From contig NZ_BJCC01000027.1 of the NCBI RefSeq assembly GCF_004309355.1, positions 1 through 64,000 of the forward strand: a stretch of 64,000 nucleotides of DNA, written 5' to 3'. The notes beneath the pieces were generated by a model, which saw only the letters and a list, made by a program, of their open reading frames with translations, was not told the DNA's origin and did no database searches. A program made the translations under genes and the position numbers. Positions 1-8,910 of the stretch are shown here, in pieces; positions within the stretch are counted from its first letter, which is position 1, and each line of letters starts with the position of its first letter. Source of the stretch: Enterococcus florum (lineage in GTDB: Bacteria > Bacillota > Bacilli > Lactobacillales > Enterococcaceae).

Positions 1-194
1 TATTATGCGGTATTAGCACCTGTTTCCAAGTGTTATCCCCCGCTTGAGGGCAGGTTACCCACGTGTTACTCACCCGTTCGCCACTCCTTTTCTTTCGGTG
101 GAGCAAGCTCCGGTGAAAGAAAAAGCGTTCGACTTGCATGTATTAGGCACGCCGCCAGCGTTCGTCCTGAGCCAGGATCAAACTCTCATATAAA
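1..194 (-). rRNA. 16S ribosomal RNA, 5' end only
   Basis: The reverse complement contains the universal 16S 5' signature (GAGTTTGATCCTGGCTCAG) followed by the GACGAACGCTGGCGGCGTG block. It continues through the V1 loop and to the start of V2, where it leaves the window at position 1. The V1 helix, with its CACCGGAGCTTGCTCC core, resembles E. gallinarum/casseliflavus-type 16S, so an Enterococcus assignment is likely. The exact mature 5' end (near 194) is estimated from the position of the GAGTTTGATCC block. Confidence 0.97.
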
Positions 195-350
195 GTGTTT
201 GAAACAGTCTTAGACTGTTCAGCTCAATTTAAAAATTGATTCGCTAGCATAGTTGCTTGCTGTATTGTTTGCTTCTATACTATAGAAGCGCCCTACACAT
301 TTGGTTTGTTTTATTCGTTCAGTTTTCAAAGGTCTACATAATATTGCTTT
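195..350 (-). promoter_or_regulatory. rRNA operon leader with conserved box
   Basis: This untranslated leader lies between the rrn promoters and the 16S gene. At 317-334 the minus strand reads GACCTTTGAAAACTGAAC, a segment that recurs in Firmicutes rrn leaders and spacers and is associated with antitermination/processing. The rest of 195-630 holds the two promoters listed separately and a short AT-rich stretch. I see no gene in it. Confidence 0.7.
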
Positions 351-367
351 GTTTCAGCAACTTTTAT

Positions 368-396
368 ATTATATCAGCTTGCCGGAATAATGTCAA
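368..396 (-). promoter_or_regulatory. rrn promoter P2 (16S-proximal)
   Basis: On the minus strand a perfect -35 TTGACA (391-396) and a perfect -10 TATAAT (368-373) are separated by exactly 17 bp. This is the promoter nearer to the 16S gene. The consensus match is what is expected of a stable RNA promoter. Confidence 0.9.
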
Positions 397-450
397 CAAT
401 TTGTTTCAGAAATTTTCAAAAAATTGCTTCCAACAATTGACAACTTCGAT

Positions 451-479
451 ATAATACCGCTTATTTCCCACCGAGTCAA
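451..479 (-). promoter_or_regulatory. rrn promoter P1 (distal)
   Basis: A second minus-strand promoter sits about 80 bp upstream of P2. The -35 is TTGACT (474-479), the spacer is 17 bp, and the -10 is TATTAT (451-456). Tandem promoters of this kind are typical of Bacillota rRNA operons. Confidence 0.85.
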
Positions 480-604
480 CTACTATTTTAAAAAAATTCA
501 GATGAAGATGGTGTTGCCTCTTACAGCAACGTTTTGAATAATACCATACTGAGAAAAATATGCAAGTCATTTGAATAAGTGTTCATCGACACATGCGAAA
601 CTCC

Positions 605-632
605 ATAAAAAAGATCCGCGCAGCGGCGGATC
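605..632 (-). terminator. Rho-independent terminator after mapP
   Basis: On the minus strand GATCCGC and GCGGATC (626-632 and 613-619) form a stem, followed by a run of T. The stem overlaps the mapP stop codon, so it ends the malT-mapP transcript. Confidence 0.75.
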
Positions 633-1446
633 AATCAAACTGAGCTTCTACACCAAAATGGTCGCTGATCACGGAACTGTTTTTTTCGTCAAATACTACA
701 GAATGAGCTGTTGCTTGAAAAGGGCGTTGGTAAAAAATATAATCGATCCTCAATCCCGTGTGGTTCTCGCTCCACCCATCAATTTCATGTTGAACTGTAA
801 AACGTCCGAATTTGCTTTCAGCTTCTTCATAACTGTCAAACAGCCGAAGCGGGCTGGAAAGGATCATTGAATAACCCTCTCCAATCGCCTCATCGGAGTT
901 ATTGAAATCCCCCATGACCAGTAAAGGTGATCGGGATTGACTTAATGCTGTTTCAAGCATCTGCCATTCGTAGCTGAATCCAGAAGTTGCGGTTTCCCAC
1001 CAAGACAAATGAGCGCTGACCGCGGTTACAGGTCGTCCACTACAGCTTGTCTCCCCGATTAATATTTTCCGCGTATGGTGATCTACCGGATCATTCACGT
1101 TAGAGACTAAGACTTCTTTCGCTCGGATCGGCTCCTTCGATAACAGCCCTACTCCCTCATGGTATTTGTCATACCCGATATGATTGTAACTCCAGCTCCA
1201 GTAATACTCTTGTTTAGCTCTTTTCAATTCTTCAATCAATAAATATAGAAAATTGTCATCATGAATCGGGGCCTGCGAAAGGGTTGGCTGGAAAAAGGCA
1301 TCCACCTCAGCAGGTCGACTATCCATGCGCTGATTGACTTCCTGAAGTGCGATCAGCGCATAATCGTTGTCTAAAATCCTTTTTGCTAATTCTTTGACTT
1401 GGAAGCAAACATCTTCTTCCATCCAACTATGGGTATTTAAAGTCAA
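631..1446 (-). CDS. mapP: maltose 6'-phosphate phosphatase
   Basis: This is an endonuclease/exonuclease/phosphatase-fold hydrolase of about 271 residues. In E. faecalis the homologue next to malT dephosphorylates imported maltose 6'-phosphate to maltose, which feeds MalP. The fold motifs are present: LQEVNQ, HLSWW, GDFNN, RIDYIFY and the C-terminal SDHFG. It follows malT with a very short gap and shares its terminator. The start is odd. The TTG at 1446 lies 17 nt from the AGGAG at 1464-1468, whereas an in-frame ATC at 1453-1455 sits at the ideal 8-nt spacing and would give the usual N-terminus (x-N-V-L-T-L-N-T-H-S-W). I give the canonical codon. The family is clear, and the function is inferred from context. 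Confidence 0.85.
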   Translation of the reverse strand: MTLNTHSWMEEDVCFQVKELAKRILDNDYALIALQEVNQRMDSRPAEVDAFFQPTLSQAPIHDDNFLYLLIEELKRAKQEYYWSWSYNHIGYDKYHEGVGLLSKEPIRAKEVLVSNVNDPVDHHTRKILIGETSCSGRPVTAVSAHLSWWETATSGFSYEWQMLETALSQSRSPLLVMGDFNNSDEAIGEGYSMILSSPLRLFDSYEEAESKFGRFTVQHEIDGWSENHTGLRIDYIFYQRPFQATAHSVVFDEKNSSVISDHFGVEAQFD

Positions 1447-1470
1447 TACGTTGATAGGAATCGCTCCTTT

Positions 1471-3654
1471 TTAACTATCGATGCTGCCGATGGTTTGCCC
1501 TTTGGCGACGGTTCCGGTTTTGTCAAAATGATACGTTTGAATCTTGTCTCCATTTGTGAAGACAACGATCATTGTCGTTTTTTTACCAGCCGCTTGAATT
1601 TTCGCAAGATCAACGACCGCGATCGAGTCGCCTGCTTTGACAGTTGTTCCTTCAGAAACAGTGATGTCAAAAGGACCGCCGTCTAAATCAACAGTGTCGA
1701 TACCCATATGCAGCAATACTTCAACACCATCTTCGGTGACTAAACCAACCGCGTGTTTCGTTGGGAAGACAGATGAAACGGTTCCAGCGATCGGACTGAC
1801 GATTTCACCAGTTTCCGGAATTACCGCAAAACCTTCACCCATCATTTTTTGTGAAAATACTTCATCTTCGACTTTATCGATCGGAATCAGTTCTCCAGAA
1901 GCAGGTGCAACCAGTGTATGTTGAATACCGTTGAAGGTCACGGGTACTTGTTCTTCCGTCTTATCCGTTTGTTCGATTGAAGTGGTCGTTGGAATCTCTG
2001 CTCCAGAGTCCAGCAGATCTTGAATATCAGACTTCAGAATATCTGCTTTCGGACCATACACTGCTTGAACTCCATTATCTTTGACTAACAAGCCCATGGC
2101 ACCCGCTTTTTTCCAGTCCGCCTCACTACCTACCTTCTCTCGGTCATTGACCGAAACCCGCAAACGCGTCATACATGCATCTACATCAGTAATATTGTTT
2201 GGACCACCCAACAAATTAATGATCTTCACAATTTGTGAATCAGCTGCCGCAGTTGCTCCAGAAGTCGTTTCGTTGGTTTCCGCTCCATCGTTTTCATAAT
2301 TACCGTTCCGACCTGGTGTCGCATAATTGAACTTCTTGATCATAAAGTTGGCCACGAAGTAAGTAAATAGTCCGAAGGCGATACTAACGATCACAAAATT
2401 CAAGAAATCTCTCCCGATCCCTGCCTGGAGCCCCATCGGCAATCGAGTCAGCAGCTCGATGTTCCCGAAGGAATGGACTCGCAAATTGATGATATCTGCC
2501 ATTGCAAAGGCTGCTCCTTGAATAATGGCATATACTCCGTACAATGGCGCAGCGACGAACATAAACATATACTCTAGAGGCTCCGTCACGCCTGTCAAAA
2601 AGACCGCGACTGCTGCAGAAATATACATTGATTTGTACTGTTTTAATTTATCACGGTCTACATTGCGATACATCGCTACGGTCAAGCCCATCAAAATCCC
2701 AGATGAACCGATCATTTGTCCAACTTTGAACCGCGCTGGCGTAAATTGTTCCAGTACTTGTGTATATTGACCTGTGTCGGTACCGCGCAGGTTTACAAGA
2801 TCGGTCACCCAAGCCAACCACAACGGGTCTTGTCCAAAAACTTGTTGTCCTGCCTGTGCACCAGTCAAAATATCGTAGGTCCCGCCTAATGCAGTATAGT
2901 TGATCGGAATCGTCAACATATGGTGCAATCCGAATGGCAGCAGCAAACGTTCTAACGTTCCAAACAAGAACGGTGCCAAAATTGGGGCAGTGTCTTGTGA
3001 TTCAGCGATCCATTTCCCAAAGTCATTGATTCCGGTTTGAATGATCGGCCATACAAGTGCTAATACGATAGAAACAATAACAGAACGGAGAATCACTACG
3101 AAAGGTACAAAGCGTTTTCCATTGAAAAAGGTCAATACATCAGGCAATTTTCTAAAATTGTAGTATTTGTTATAAGCTGTCGCTCCGACAAATCCTGCAA
3201 TCAATCCGACAAAAACCCCCATGTTCAATGCTGGGGCTTCTAACACACTGGTAAAGTATCCGTCGACTGCGATCGGCTGGCCAAACAATGTTTGAACCAT
3301 CGCTTCTGGATCGGCCAACATCTCACTAGTGACACCAAAAACCGCACCGGTGATTCGATTAATTAAAATAAAAGATAGGCCTGCCGCAAAGGCACCGCCA
3401 GCACGTTCTTTCGCCCAGCTTCCGCCGATTGCCAACGCAAACAATAAATGCAAATTCCCGATAACAGCCCAACCGATATTTTCGATCACACCACCTGTCG
3501 TGACCAGCCAAGTCAACTGATCATTGATCATCGGAATTGATTTCCCGATACTGATCATCAGTCCTGCGGCCGGCATGACGGCAATCACGACCATCAAAGC
3601 CTTCCCAAACTTCTGCCAAAATTCAAAACTAAAAATCCCTTTGATGCTTTTCAT
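1471..3654 (-). CDS. malT: PTS maltose-specific EIICBA transporter
   Basis: This membrane permease of the glucose/maltose PTS family (727 aa) imports and phosphorylates its sugar. The order is an EIIC domain (about residues 1-430, many hydrophobic segments), then EIIB with the phospho-cysteine in DACMTRLRV, then a glucose-type EIIA with the active His in LLHMGIDTV. The start at 3654 has AGAAGGAG at good spacing. Upstream in-frame codons lack a site and would add an unrelated leader. It is divergent from malP across a region with two MalR-type operators, and mapP follows directly. Maltose is therefore the likely substrate, entering as maltose 6'-phosphate as shown for E. faecalis MalT. Glucose specificity is the main alternative from sequence alone. 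Confidence 0.9.
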   Translation of the reverse strand: MKSIKGIFSFEFWQKFGKALMVVIAVMPAAGLMISIGKSIPMINDQLTWLVTTGGVIENIGWAVIGNLHLLFALAIGGSWAKERAGGAFAAGLSFILINRITGAVFGVTSEMLADPEAMVQTLFGQPIAVDGYFTSVLEAPALNMGVFVGLIAGFVGATAYNKYYNFRKLPDVLTFFNGKRFVPFVVILRSVIVSIVLALVWPIIQTGINDFGKWIAESQDTAPILAPFLFGTLERLLLPFGLHHMLTIPINYTALGGTYDILTGAQAGQQVFGQDPLWLAWVTDLVNLRGTDTGQYTQVLEQFTPARFKVGQMIGSSGILMGLTVAMYRNVDRDKLKQYKSMYISAAVAVFLTGVTEPLEYMFMFVAAPLYGVYAIIQGAAFAMADIINLRVHSFGNIELLTRLPMGLQAGIGRDFLNFVIVSIAFGLFTYFVANFMIKKFNYATPGRNGNYENDGAETNETTSGATAAADSQIVKIINLLGGPNNITDVDACMTRLRVSVNDREKVGSEADWKKAGAMGLLVKDNGVQAVYGPKADILKSDIQDLLDSGAEIPTTTSIEQTDKTEEQVPVTFNGIQHTLVAPASGELIPIDKVEDEVFSQKMMGEGFAVIPETGEIVSPIAGTVSSVFPTKHAVGLVTEDGVEVLLHMGIDTVDLDGGPFDITVSEGTTVKAGDSIAVVDLAKIQAAGKKTTMIVVFTNGDKIQTYHFDKTGTVAKGQTIGSIDS

Positions 3655-3763
3655 AGTATCTCTCCTTCTTTTAATAGAAAAAACTTCAAAAATGACTGCC
3701 AAATCGGACTGCTGCGTTTTCTCCTGCAACCATTACTGATGTTTTCACGAGTGCCTCACTTTA

Positions 3764-3777
3764 CGCAACCGATTGCG
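3764..3777. promoter_or_regulatory. MalR-type operator at the malT promoter
   Basis: The 14-bp dyad CGCAACCGATTGCG lies just downstream of the malT -10 box, so a bound LacI-family repressor would block initiation. An identical copy sits at the malP promoter. The dyad form with a central CG suits a LacI/GalR protein such as MalR encoded at 6920-7930. Confidence 0.8.
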
Positions 3778-3786
3778 CTGAAATGA

Positions 3787-3815
3787 ATTATAAACCACAT
3801 TTTATCTTTTGTAAA
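3787..3815 (-). promoter_or_regulatory. malT promoter
   Basis: On the minus strand the -35 is TTTACA (3810-3815), followed by a 17-bp spacer and a -10 TATAAT (3787-3792). The predicted start point falls at the edge of the operator at 3764-3777. Confidence 0.8.
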
Positions 3816-3878
3816 CTCTTTCAGTACATTTTTATTATCCAACACTTTATTCTTTTATGTCAAGAATTACGCTTTCAC

Positions 3879-3908
3879 TTGACTTACGCAACCGATTGCG
3901 TTTATCAT
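3879..3908 (+). promoter_or_regulatory. malP promoter with embedded MalR-type operator
   Basis: On the plus strand the -35 is TTGACT (3879-3884) and a -10-like TATCAT (3903-3908) follows at 18 bp. The spacer is filled by the second CGCAACCGATTGCG dyad (3887-3900). A repressor bound there would cover both hexamers. Confidence 0.75.
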
Positions 3909-3937
3909 TAAGAAAAGAAAGCATAAGGAGGCACATC

Positions 3938-6208
3938 ATGAAACAAGTTCAACGATTATTTGACATTGACCCTTGGAAAATCCGTACATCCGCATTAGAT
4001 AAACAAAATCGACGGCTCCAGGAATCCTTGACCAGTATCGGAAACGGCTATATGGGGATGCGCGGCAATTTTGAGGAAACCTATAGCGGTGATCATCATC
4101 AAGGTACTTACCTTGCAGGCATCTGGTACCCAGACAAAACACGGGTGGGCTGGTGGAAAAATGGCTATCCTGATTATTTTGGAAAAGTCATCAATGCAAT
4201 TGATTTCTTACAAATGAAGCTTTTTATCAATGATGTAGAAGTTGATCTGGCGAAACAAGCTACCCTTGATTTCTCATTGGAATTGAATATGCAAAATGGG
4301 GTACTAACCCGTTCATTTACCGTCGTACTGGGTGATGCAAAAGTTCGTTTTACGTTTGAACGCTTTTTAAGCATCGTCAAGCAAGAATTGGCATTGATCC
4401 ATTTGACTGCCGAGTGCTTGGACGGCACAGCTACGATTAAGATCATTTCCAAGTTAGACAACGACGTTCGTAATGAGGACAGCAATTATGAAGAAATGTT
4501 TTGGGTCGAAAAGGAACGCGGGCACAAAGATGACCTCAGCTTTTTAACGACGCAAACGGTGCCGAACGCCTTTGGTATCGAACGCTTTTCAGTAACCGCT
4601 GGGATGAGACACTTCGGTGAAACCAGCAGCAGCTTGCAGCACGATGGAGAGTTAGAGGTTTCTGAAGAATTTACTTGGCAATTAGAAACAGGACAATCCG
4701 CTGAACTGGAGAAACGCGTGGTTATCGTCACCAGTCGTGACATCCCTGAAGCGCAGCAGCGAGAAAAAGTCACTGACTTGTTTGCCAACTATGATTGCTC
4801 TTATCAAGAGTTGCTGCAGGAGCAAAATGCCGCCTGGGCAAAGCGATGGGAACTGGCCGACGTAAGTATCACTGGCGACGATGAGGCGCAGCAAGGCATT
4901 CGCTTCAATCTTTTTCAATTGTTTTCGACCTATTATGGCGAAGACGAACGATTGAACATCGGTCCAAAAGGATTTACCGGTGAAAAATACGGCGGAGCAA
5001 CATATTGGGATACCGAAGCCTATGCGGTTCCGATGTACTTGGCGATTGCTGAGCCTGAGGTGACTAAAAATTTATTGAAATACCGCCACAATCAACTGCC
5101 AGAAGCACACGTCAATGCGGAAAAACAAGGCTTGAAGGGCGCTTTGTATCCCATGGTCACCTTCACCGGGATCGAGTGTCATAATGAATGGGAGATCACA
5201 TTTGAGGAGATTCATCGAAACGGCTCCATTGCGTATGCGATCTACAATTATGTCAATTACACTGGAGATACAGCCTATTTGAAAAAAGAAGGGCTGGAAG
5301 TCTTGACTGAAATCGCTCGTTTTTGGGCAGACCGCGTGCATTACTCCAAACGCAACCAATGCTATATGATTCATGGCGTTACCGGGCCAAACGAGTATGA
5401 AAACAATATCAACAACAACTGGTACACGAACACCATCGCTGCCTGGGTGCTGCGTTATACGTTGGACAACTACCTGAACTACCAAGAAGAAACCACCGTT
5501 TCGATCAGTCGAGAAGAACAAGCCCATTGGCAGGATATCATCGACCACATGTACTATCCAAAAGATGAAGAATTAGGTGTTTTTGTTCAGCATGATACTT
5601 TCTTGGACAAAGAATTGAAACCAGTCAGTGAGTTAAAAGCAGAAGAACGACCATTGAATCAACACTGGTCTTGGGATAAGATCCTGCGCTCGTGTTTTAT
5701 TAAGCAAGCGGATGTTTTGCAGGGCATTTATTATTTCAACGATCAATTTACTACAGAAGAAAAGCTGCGGAATTTTGATTTCTATGAACCAATGACTGTC
5801 CATGAGTCCTCCTTGTCTGCTTCGATTCATTCTGTTTTGGCCGCCGAACTAGGCAAGGAAGAGAAATCTGTTGAGATGTATCAACGCACCGCACGGCTCG
5901 ATTTGGATAACTATAACAATGATACAGAAGATGGACTGCACATCACCTCTATGACTGGAAGCTGGTTGGCGATCGTTCAAGGCTTTGCCCAAATGAAGAC
6001 CTTCAACGAACAATTAAGCTTTGCACCGTTTCTGCCAAAAGCATGGAAGAGCTATGCCTTCCACATCAATTATCGCGGACGTTTGCTGGCGATCACAGTC
6101 GATGAAACAAATGTTGTCTTCACCTTGAAAGCTGGTGACGCATTGGAATTGTTCGTGTACGGTGAAACAGTCCAGCTAAAAGACGAGCTTCGACTTTCTG
6201 TTCAGTAA
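3938..6208 (+). CDS. malP: maltose phosphorylase, GH65 family
   Basis: This cytosolic enzyme (756 aa) splits maltose with inorganic phosphate into glucose and beta-glucose 1-phosphate. The length and layout match GH65 phosphorylases. The GPNEY motif carries the catalytic acid Glu near residue 486, close to the numbering in the L. brevis enzyme. The ATG at 3938 has AAGGAGG at 3925-3931. Longer in-frame starts would run through the promoter and operator. It heads malP-pgmB-malR and is controlled by the divergent MalR operators. Trehalose- or kojibiose-phosphorylase specificity cannot be excluded by sequence, but the neighbours argue for maltose. Confidence 0.92.
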   Translation: MKQVQRLFDIDPWKIRTSALDKQNRRLQESLTSIGNGYMGMRGNFEETYSGDHHQGTYLAGIWYPDKTRVGWWKNGYPDYFGKVINAIDFLQMKLFINDVEVDLAKQATLDFSLELNMQNGVLTRSFTVVLGDAKVRFTFERFLSIVKQELALIHLTAECLDGTATIKIISKLDNDVRNEDSNYEEMFWVEKERGHKDDLSFLTTQTVPNAFGIERFSVTAGMRHFGETSSSLQHDGELEVSEEFTWQLETGQSAELEKRVVIVTSRDIPEAQQREKVTDLFANYDCSYQELLQEQNAAWAKRWELADVSITGDDEAQQGIRFNLFQLFSTYYGEDERLNIGPKGFTGEKYGGATYWDTEAYAVPMYLAIAEPEVTKNLLKYRHNQLPEAHVNAEKQGLKGALYPMVTFTGIECHNEWEITFEEIHRNGSIAYAIYNYVNYTGDTAYLKKEGLEVLTEIARFWADRVHYSKRNQCYMIHGVTGPNEYENNINNNWYTNTIAAWVLRYTLDNYLNYQEETTVSISREEQAHWQDIIDHMYYPKDEELGVFVQHDTFLDKELKPVSELKAEERPLNQHWSWDKILRSCFIKQADVLQGIYYFNDQFTTEEKLRNFDFYEPMTVHESSLSASIHSVLAAELGKEEKSVEMYQRTARLDLDNYNNDTEDGLHITSMTGSWLAIVQGFAQMKTFNEQLSFAPFLPKAWKSYAFHINYRGRLLAITVDETNVVFTLKAGDALELFVYGETVQLKDELRLSVQ

Positions 6209-6226
6209 AAATAAAGGAGGAAATCT

Positions 6227-6895
6227 ATGTTTAAAGCGGTACTTTTCGATCTGGATGGAGTCATTACAGATACTGCCGAGTATCATTATCAAGCGTGGAA
6301 AAAATTAGGAGAAGAGATCGGGATCGTCATGGATCGCACCTTTAATGAACAGCTAAAAGGCGTTAGTCGCGAGGATTCTTTGACACTGCTGCTGACTCAT
6401 GGCAATCGTTTGAGTGATTTTTCTGACGAGCAGTTCGCTGCCCTTGCTGCCCGAAAAAACGAATATTACGTGGAAATGATCCAAAAGGTCTCGCCAAAAG
6501 ATGTCTATTCTGGTATTTTAGACTTGTTGAAGGCACTTCGAGCAGACCAGATCAAGATCTGCTTAGCCTCGGCCAGCAAAAACGGACCTTTTTTGCTGGA
6601 GCGAATGGCGTTGACCGATTATTTTGACGGTATCGCGGATCCTGCGAGTGTCGGAGCGGGCAAACCTGCCCCAGATATTTTTATCAAAGCTGCAGAGATC
6701 GTTGGCGTGTCCCCGAAAGAATGCATCGGCATCGAGGATGCTCAAGCGGGCATCCAAGCGATCAAGGCCAGCGGCGCCTTGGCAATTGGCGTGGGTACGC
6801 AGGAACAATTGGGTACAGACATCCCCATCGTCTCCTCCACGAAGGAATTAACCCACGCGTACTTGAAAAACTGTTGGGAGATTTTCCGACAATAA
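6227..6895 (+). CDS. pgmB: beta-phosphoglucomutase
   Basis: This HAD-superfamily mutase (222 aa) converts the beta-glucose 1-phosphate made by MalP into glucose 6-phosphate. The N-terminus [10 protein letters not shown] gives the nucleophile Asp8 and the acid/base Asp10. The SASKNGP and GKPAPDIF blocks and the IGIEDAQAG motif complete the HAD core. It starts 18 nt after malP with AAAGGAGG upstream. In E. faecalis the equivalent gene is called malB. The next gene is the regulator, and no mutarotase (malM) is present. Confidence 0.92.
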   Translation: MFKAVLFDLDGVITDTAEYHYQAWKKLGEEIGIVMDRTFNEQLKGVSREDSLTLLLTHGNRLSDFSDEQFAALAARKNEYYVEMIQKVSPKDVYSGILDLLKALRADQIKICLASASKNGPFLLERMALTDYFDGIADPASVGAGKPAPDIFIKAAEIVGVSPKECIGIEDAQAGIQAIKASGALAIGVGTQEQLGTDIPIVSSTKELTHAYLKNCWEIFRQ

Positions 6896-6919
6896 ACGCG
6901 TTAGAAAGGAGCGCCTCAT

Positions 6920-7930
6920 ATGACGATCACAGTTAAGGATGTCGCCAAAAAGGCAGGCGTCTCCCCATCTACGGTCTCCCGAGTGATCAATGATCATCCC
7001 AGCATTTCGCCGGAGACTAAAAAAAGAATCCGCAAAATGATGGACCAAATGGGGTACGTCCCGAACATCACTGCACGCAATTTAGGAAAACAACGAGCCA
7101 ACTCACTGGGCGTCATCTTGCCGCCGCTGGATTCAAAAGAACGAATCGGGAATCCGCTGTATTTGGAATTGATCAATGCGATCAACGAAACCGCGCACGA
7201 ATACCAAGTGACGACGGCCGTCGCTTCCGCCAAAAGCATGGAAGAGCTTTTAGCGAATGTGATTAGAATGCATCGGCAAAAACAAGTGGACGGCTTTGTT
7301 CTGACCTACTCGGAAAAAGGCGATCCGATCTCTGAATACTTGTCGACACATCGTGTCCCATTTACATTAATCGGCCGGCCAGCAGAAAAGGAGACCGAGA
7401 TCGTTTATGTCGACAATGACAATCAGCTGTTGGGCAAACAAGCCACCGAGTTTCTGATCGAAAAAGGACATACCCATATTTTGTTCGCTTCAAATGTGAA
7501 TCAGGAAGTATTGTTTTTTGAGCGGTATTTTGGCTATCAGGAAGCCTTGATGCTGGCCGGTCATCCGACCCATCAGCCAGTAACCCTCTTAAATCCAGAA
7601 GATTACGAATTATTCCCGGAAGTAGTAAAAAAAGCCAATGCTACTGCGATCGTCGCGATCGATGACATTTTCGCGTTACGCATCATACAACTGGCCAACC
7701 TCCATGGGTACCAAGTGCCTGAGGATTTGTCGGTGGTCAGCTTCAACAACTCGATTTTTGCAACACTAGTCCACCCCTACTTGACAAGTGTCGATATCGA
7801 CATCTCTGATCTGGGAAGGCTGGGCACGCAAAAACTAATGGAGCAGATTGATGAACAGTCTTGCAATGGGGTTCAGTTGGTGGTTCCGCATCGGCTGATC
7901 CAACGAGAAACAGTCATCGAAAGAATATAA
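6920..7930 (+). CDS. malR: LacI-family regulator of the maltose genes
   Basis: This 336-residue LacI/GalR repressor starts with the classical HTH and hinge (VKDVAKKAGVSPSTVSRVI, residues about 4-22). A periplasmic-binding-protein-like sensor domain of about 270 residues follows. It is the last gene of the malP operon, so it is autoregulated if the operator at 3887-3900 is its site. The position and the two identical operators make MalR the best call. The effector cannot be read from the sequence. Confidence 0.88.
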   Translation: MTITVKDVAKKAGVSPSTVSRVINDHPSISPETKKRIRKMMDQMGYVPNITARNLGKQRANSLGVILPPLDSKERIGNPLYLELINAINETAHEYQVTTAVASAKSMEELLANVIRMHRQKQVDGFVLTYSEKGDPISEYLSTHRVPFTLIGRPAEKETEIVYVDNDNQLLGKQATEFLIEKGHTHILFASNVNQEVLFFERYFGYQEALMLAGHPTHQPVTLLNPEDYELFPEVVKKANATAIVAIDDIFALRIIQLANLHGYQVPEDLSVVSFNNSIFATLVHPYLTSVDIDISDLGRLGTQKLMEQIDEQSCNGVQLVVPHRLIQRETVIERI

Positions 7931-7939
7931 AACTCCCTT

Positions 7940-7978
7940 AAGCTCAAGGACTGCGGCTTGTCGCTCCTTGAGCTTTTT
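7940..7978 (+). terminator. Rho-independent terminator after malR
   Basis: AGCTCAAGGA (7941-7950) pairs with TCCTTGAGCT (7965-7974) and is followed by TTTTT. It closes the malP-pgmB-malR transcript. Confidence 0.9.
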
Positions 7979-8010
7979 CGTTATACTGTGAAGCAGAAAG
8001 AAGGGATGTC

Positions 8011-8814
8011 ATGTTGATCGGATTATTCGGCATTCTTCTCGTGATCGCTTTGTTCAATCTTTGGCGCAAACAGACCTATCACTTAACCGAAACTCATTAT
8101 CAGCTTGAAAAAGACAACACTGTGGCAATGACACTCGGAAAATCAGGGAGGCAAACGATCGCCCAAATCAGTGATATTCACTTTTCGCGATTTTATTCCG
8201 CTGAAGCTTTTGAACAGGTCATTGCTGCGATAAATCAGCAGCAGCCAGATATCCTGCTGTTTACTGGAGACTTGGTGGAAGATTTTCGCTACTGGAAAAA
8301 AAGAGATCTGCAGCCGATCATCCAGCAATTAAAACGGTTAGAAGCAAAACAAGGGAAATTCGCTGTATTAGGTAATCATGACTACCGTTCCAACGGATGC
8401 AGCAGCGTACGAGAAATTCTGCAAAAGGGCGGCTTCACTTTACTGGAGAATACCAGCCAATCTGTGGGGCGATTTAGTCTGACAGGAATTGAAGATCAAC
8501 GCAAAGGAGATCCTGATTACTCATTGACACCTTTACAAGCAGAATATTCGATCCTGATGGTTCATGAACCCGATCAGGTCGAATTGGTTCGGTCGCTGCC
8601 TCGCTATGATTTGGTTCTTTCCGGGCATAGTCACGGCGGACAGATTCGCTTGCCTTTTTTCACGGTCAAGCATCGCGGCTCAGAGCTCTATCAAGTAGGC
8701 CCATACCGCTTGAACAGCAATACAGTTCTTTTTGTCAACACAGGCATCGGTACCACTGGCCCCCCTATTCGTTTCCGCGTCCCGCCTGAAATCGTCTATT
8801 TTCATTTTAAGTAA
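8011..8814 (+). CDS. membrane-anchored metallophosphoesterase (YkuE-like)
   Basis: This is a calcineurin-type phosphoesterase of 267 aa. An N-terminal hydrophobic segment (about residues 2-17) should anchor it in the membrane. The metal-binding motifs appear in the usual order: SDIHF, GDLVED, GNHDYRS, a late MVHEPD and HSHGGQ. The family includes YkuE, an Mn-dependent enzyme in Bacillus, but the substrate here is not known. It is a single gene between two terminators. Confidence 0.8.
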   Translation: MLIGLFGILLVIALFNLWRKQTYHLTETHYQLEKDNTVAMTLGKSGRQTIAQISDIHFSRFYSAEAFEQVIAAINQQQPDILLFTGDLVEDFRYWKKRDLQPIIQQLKRLEAKQGKFAVLGNHDYRSNGCSSVREILQKGGFTLLENTSQSVGRFSLTGIEDQRKGDPDYSLTPLQAEYSILMVHEPDQVELVRSLPRYDLVLSGHSHGGQIRLPFFTVKHRGSELYQVGPYRLNSNTVLFVNTGIGTTGPPIRFRVPPEIVYFHFK

Positions 8815-8819
8815 GAAAT

Positions 8820-8843
8820 GAGGTCTTTTGGCCTCTTTTTTTT
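8820..8843 (+). terminator. Rho-independent terminator
   Basis: GAGGTC (8820-8825) pairs with GGCCTC (8830-8835) across a TTTT loop, with one G-T pair, followed by nine T. It lies six nucleotides after the phosphoesterase stop codon. Confidence 0.8.
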
Positions 8844-8854
8844 CAATAAAAAAA

Positions 8855-8883
8855 TTGGTCTACCAAATAAAGCGTGCTATAAT
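8855..8883 (+). promoter_or_regulatory. promoter of the RpiR-family gene
   Basis: A -35-like TTGGTC (8855-8860), a 17-bp spacer and a perfect -10 TATAAT (8878-8883) sit 28 bp before the chosen ATG at 8911. Confidence 0.7.
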
Positions 8884-8910
8884 GAGAAGAAAATGAAAAG
8901 AGGTTGCTTT

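Noticed and set aside
571-870. Plus-strand open frame near the left edge
   Set aside because: It is antisense to mapP and its terminator and has no ribosome site.
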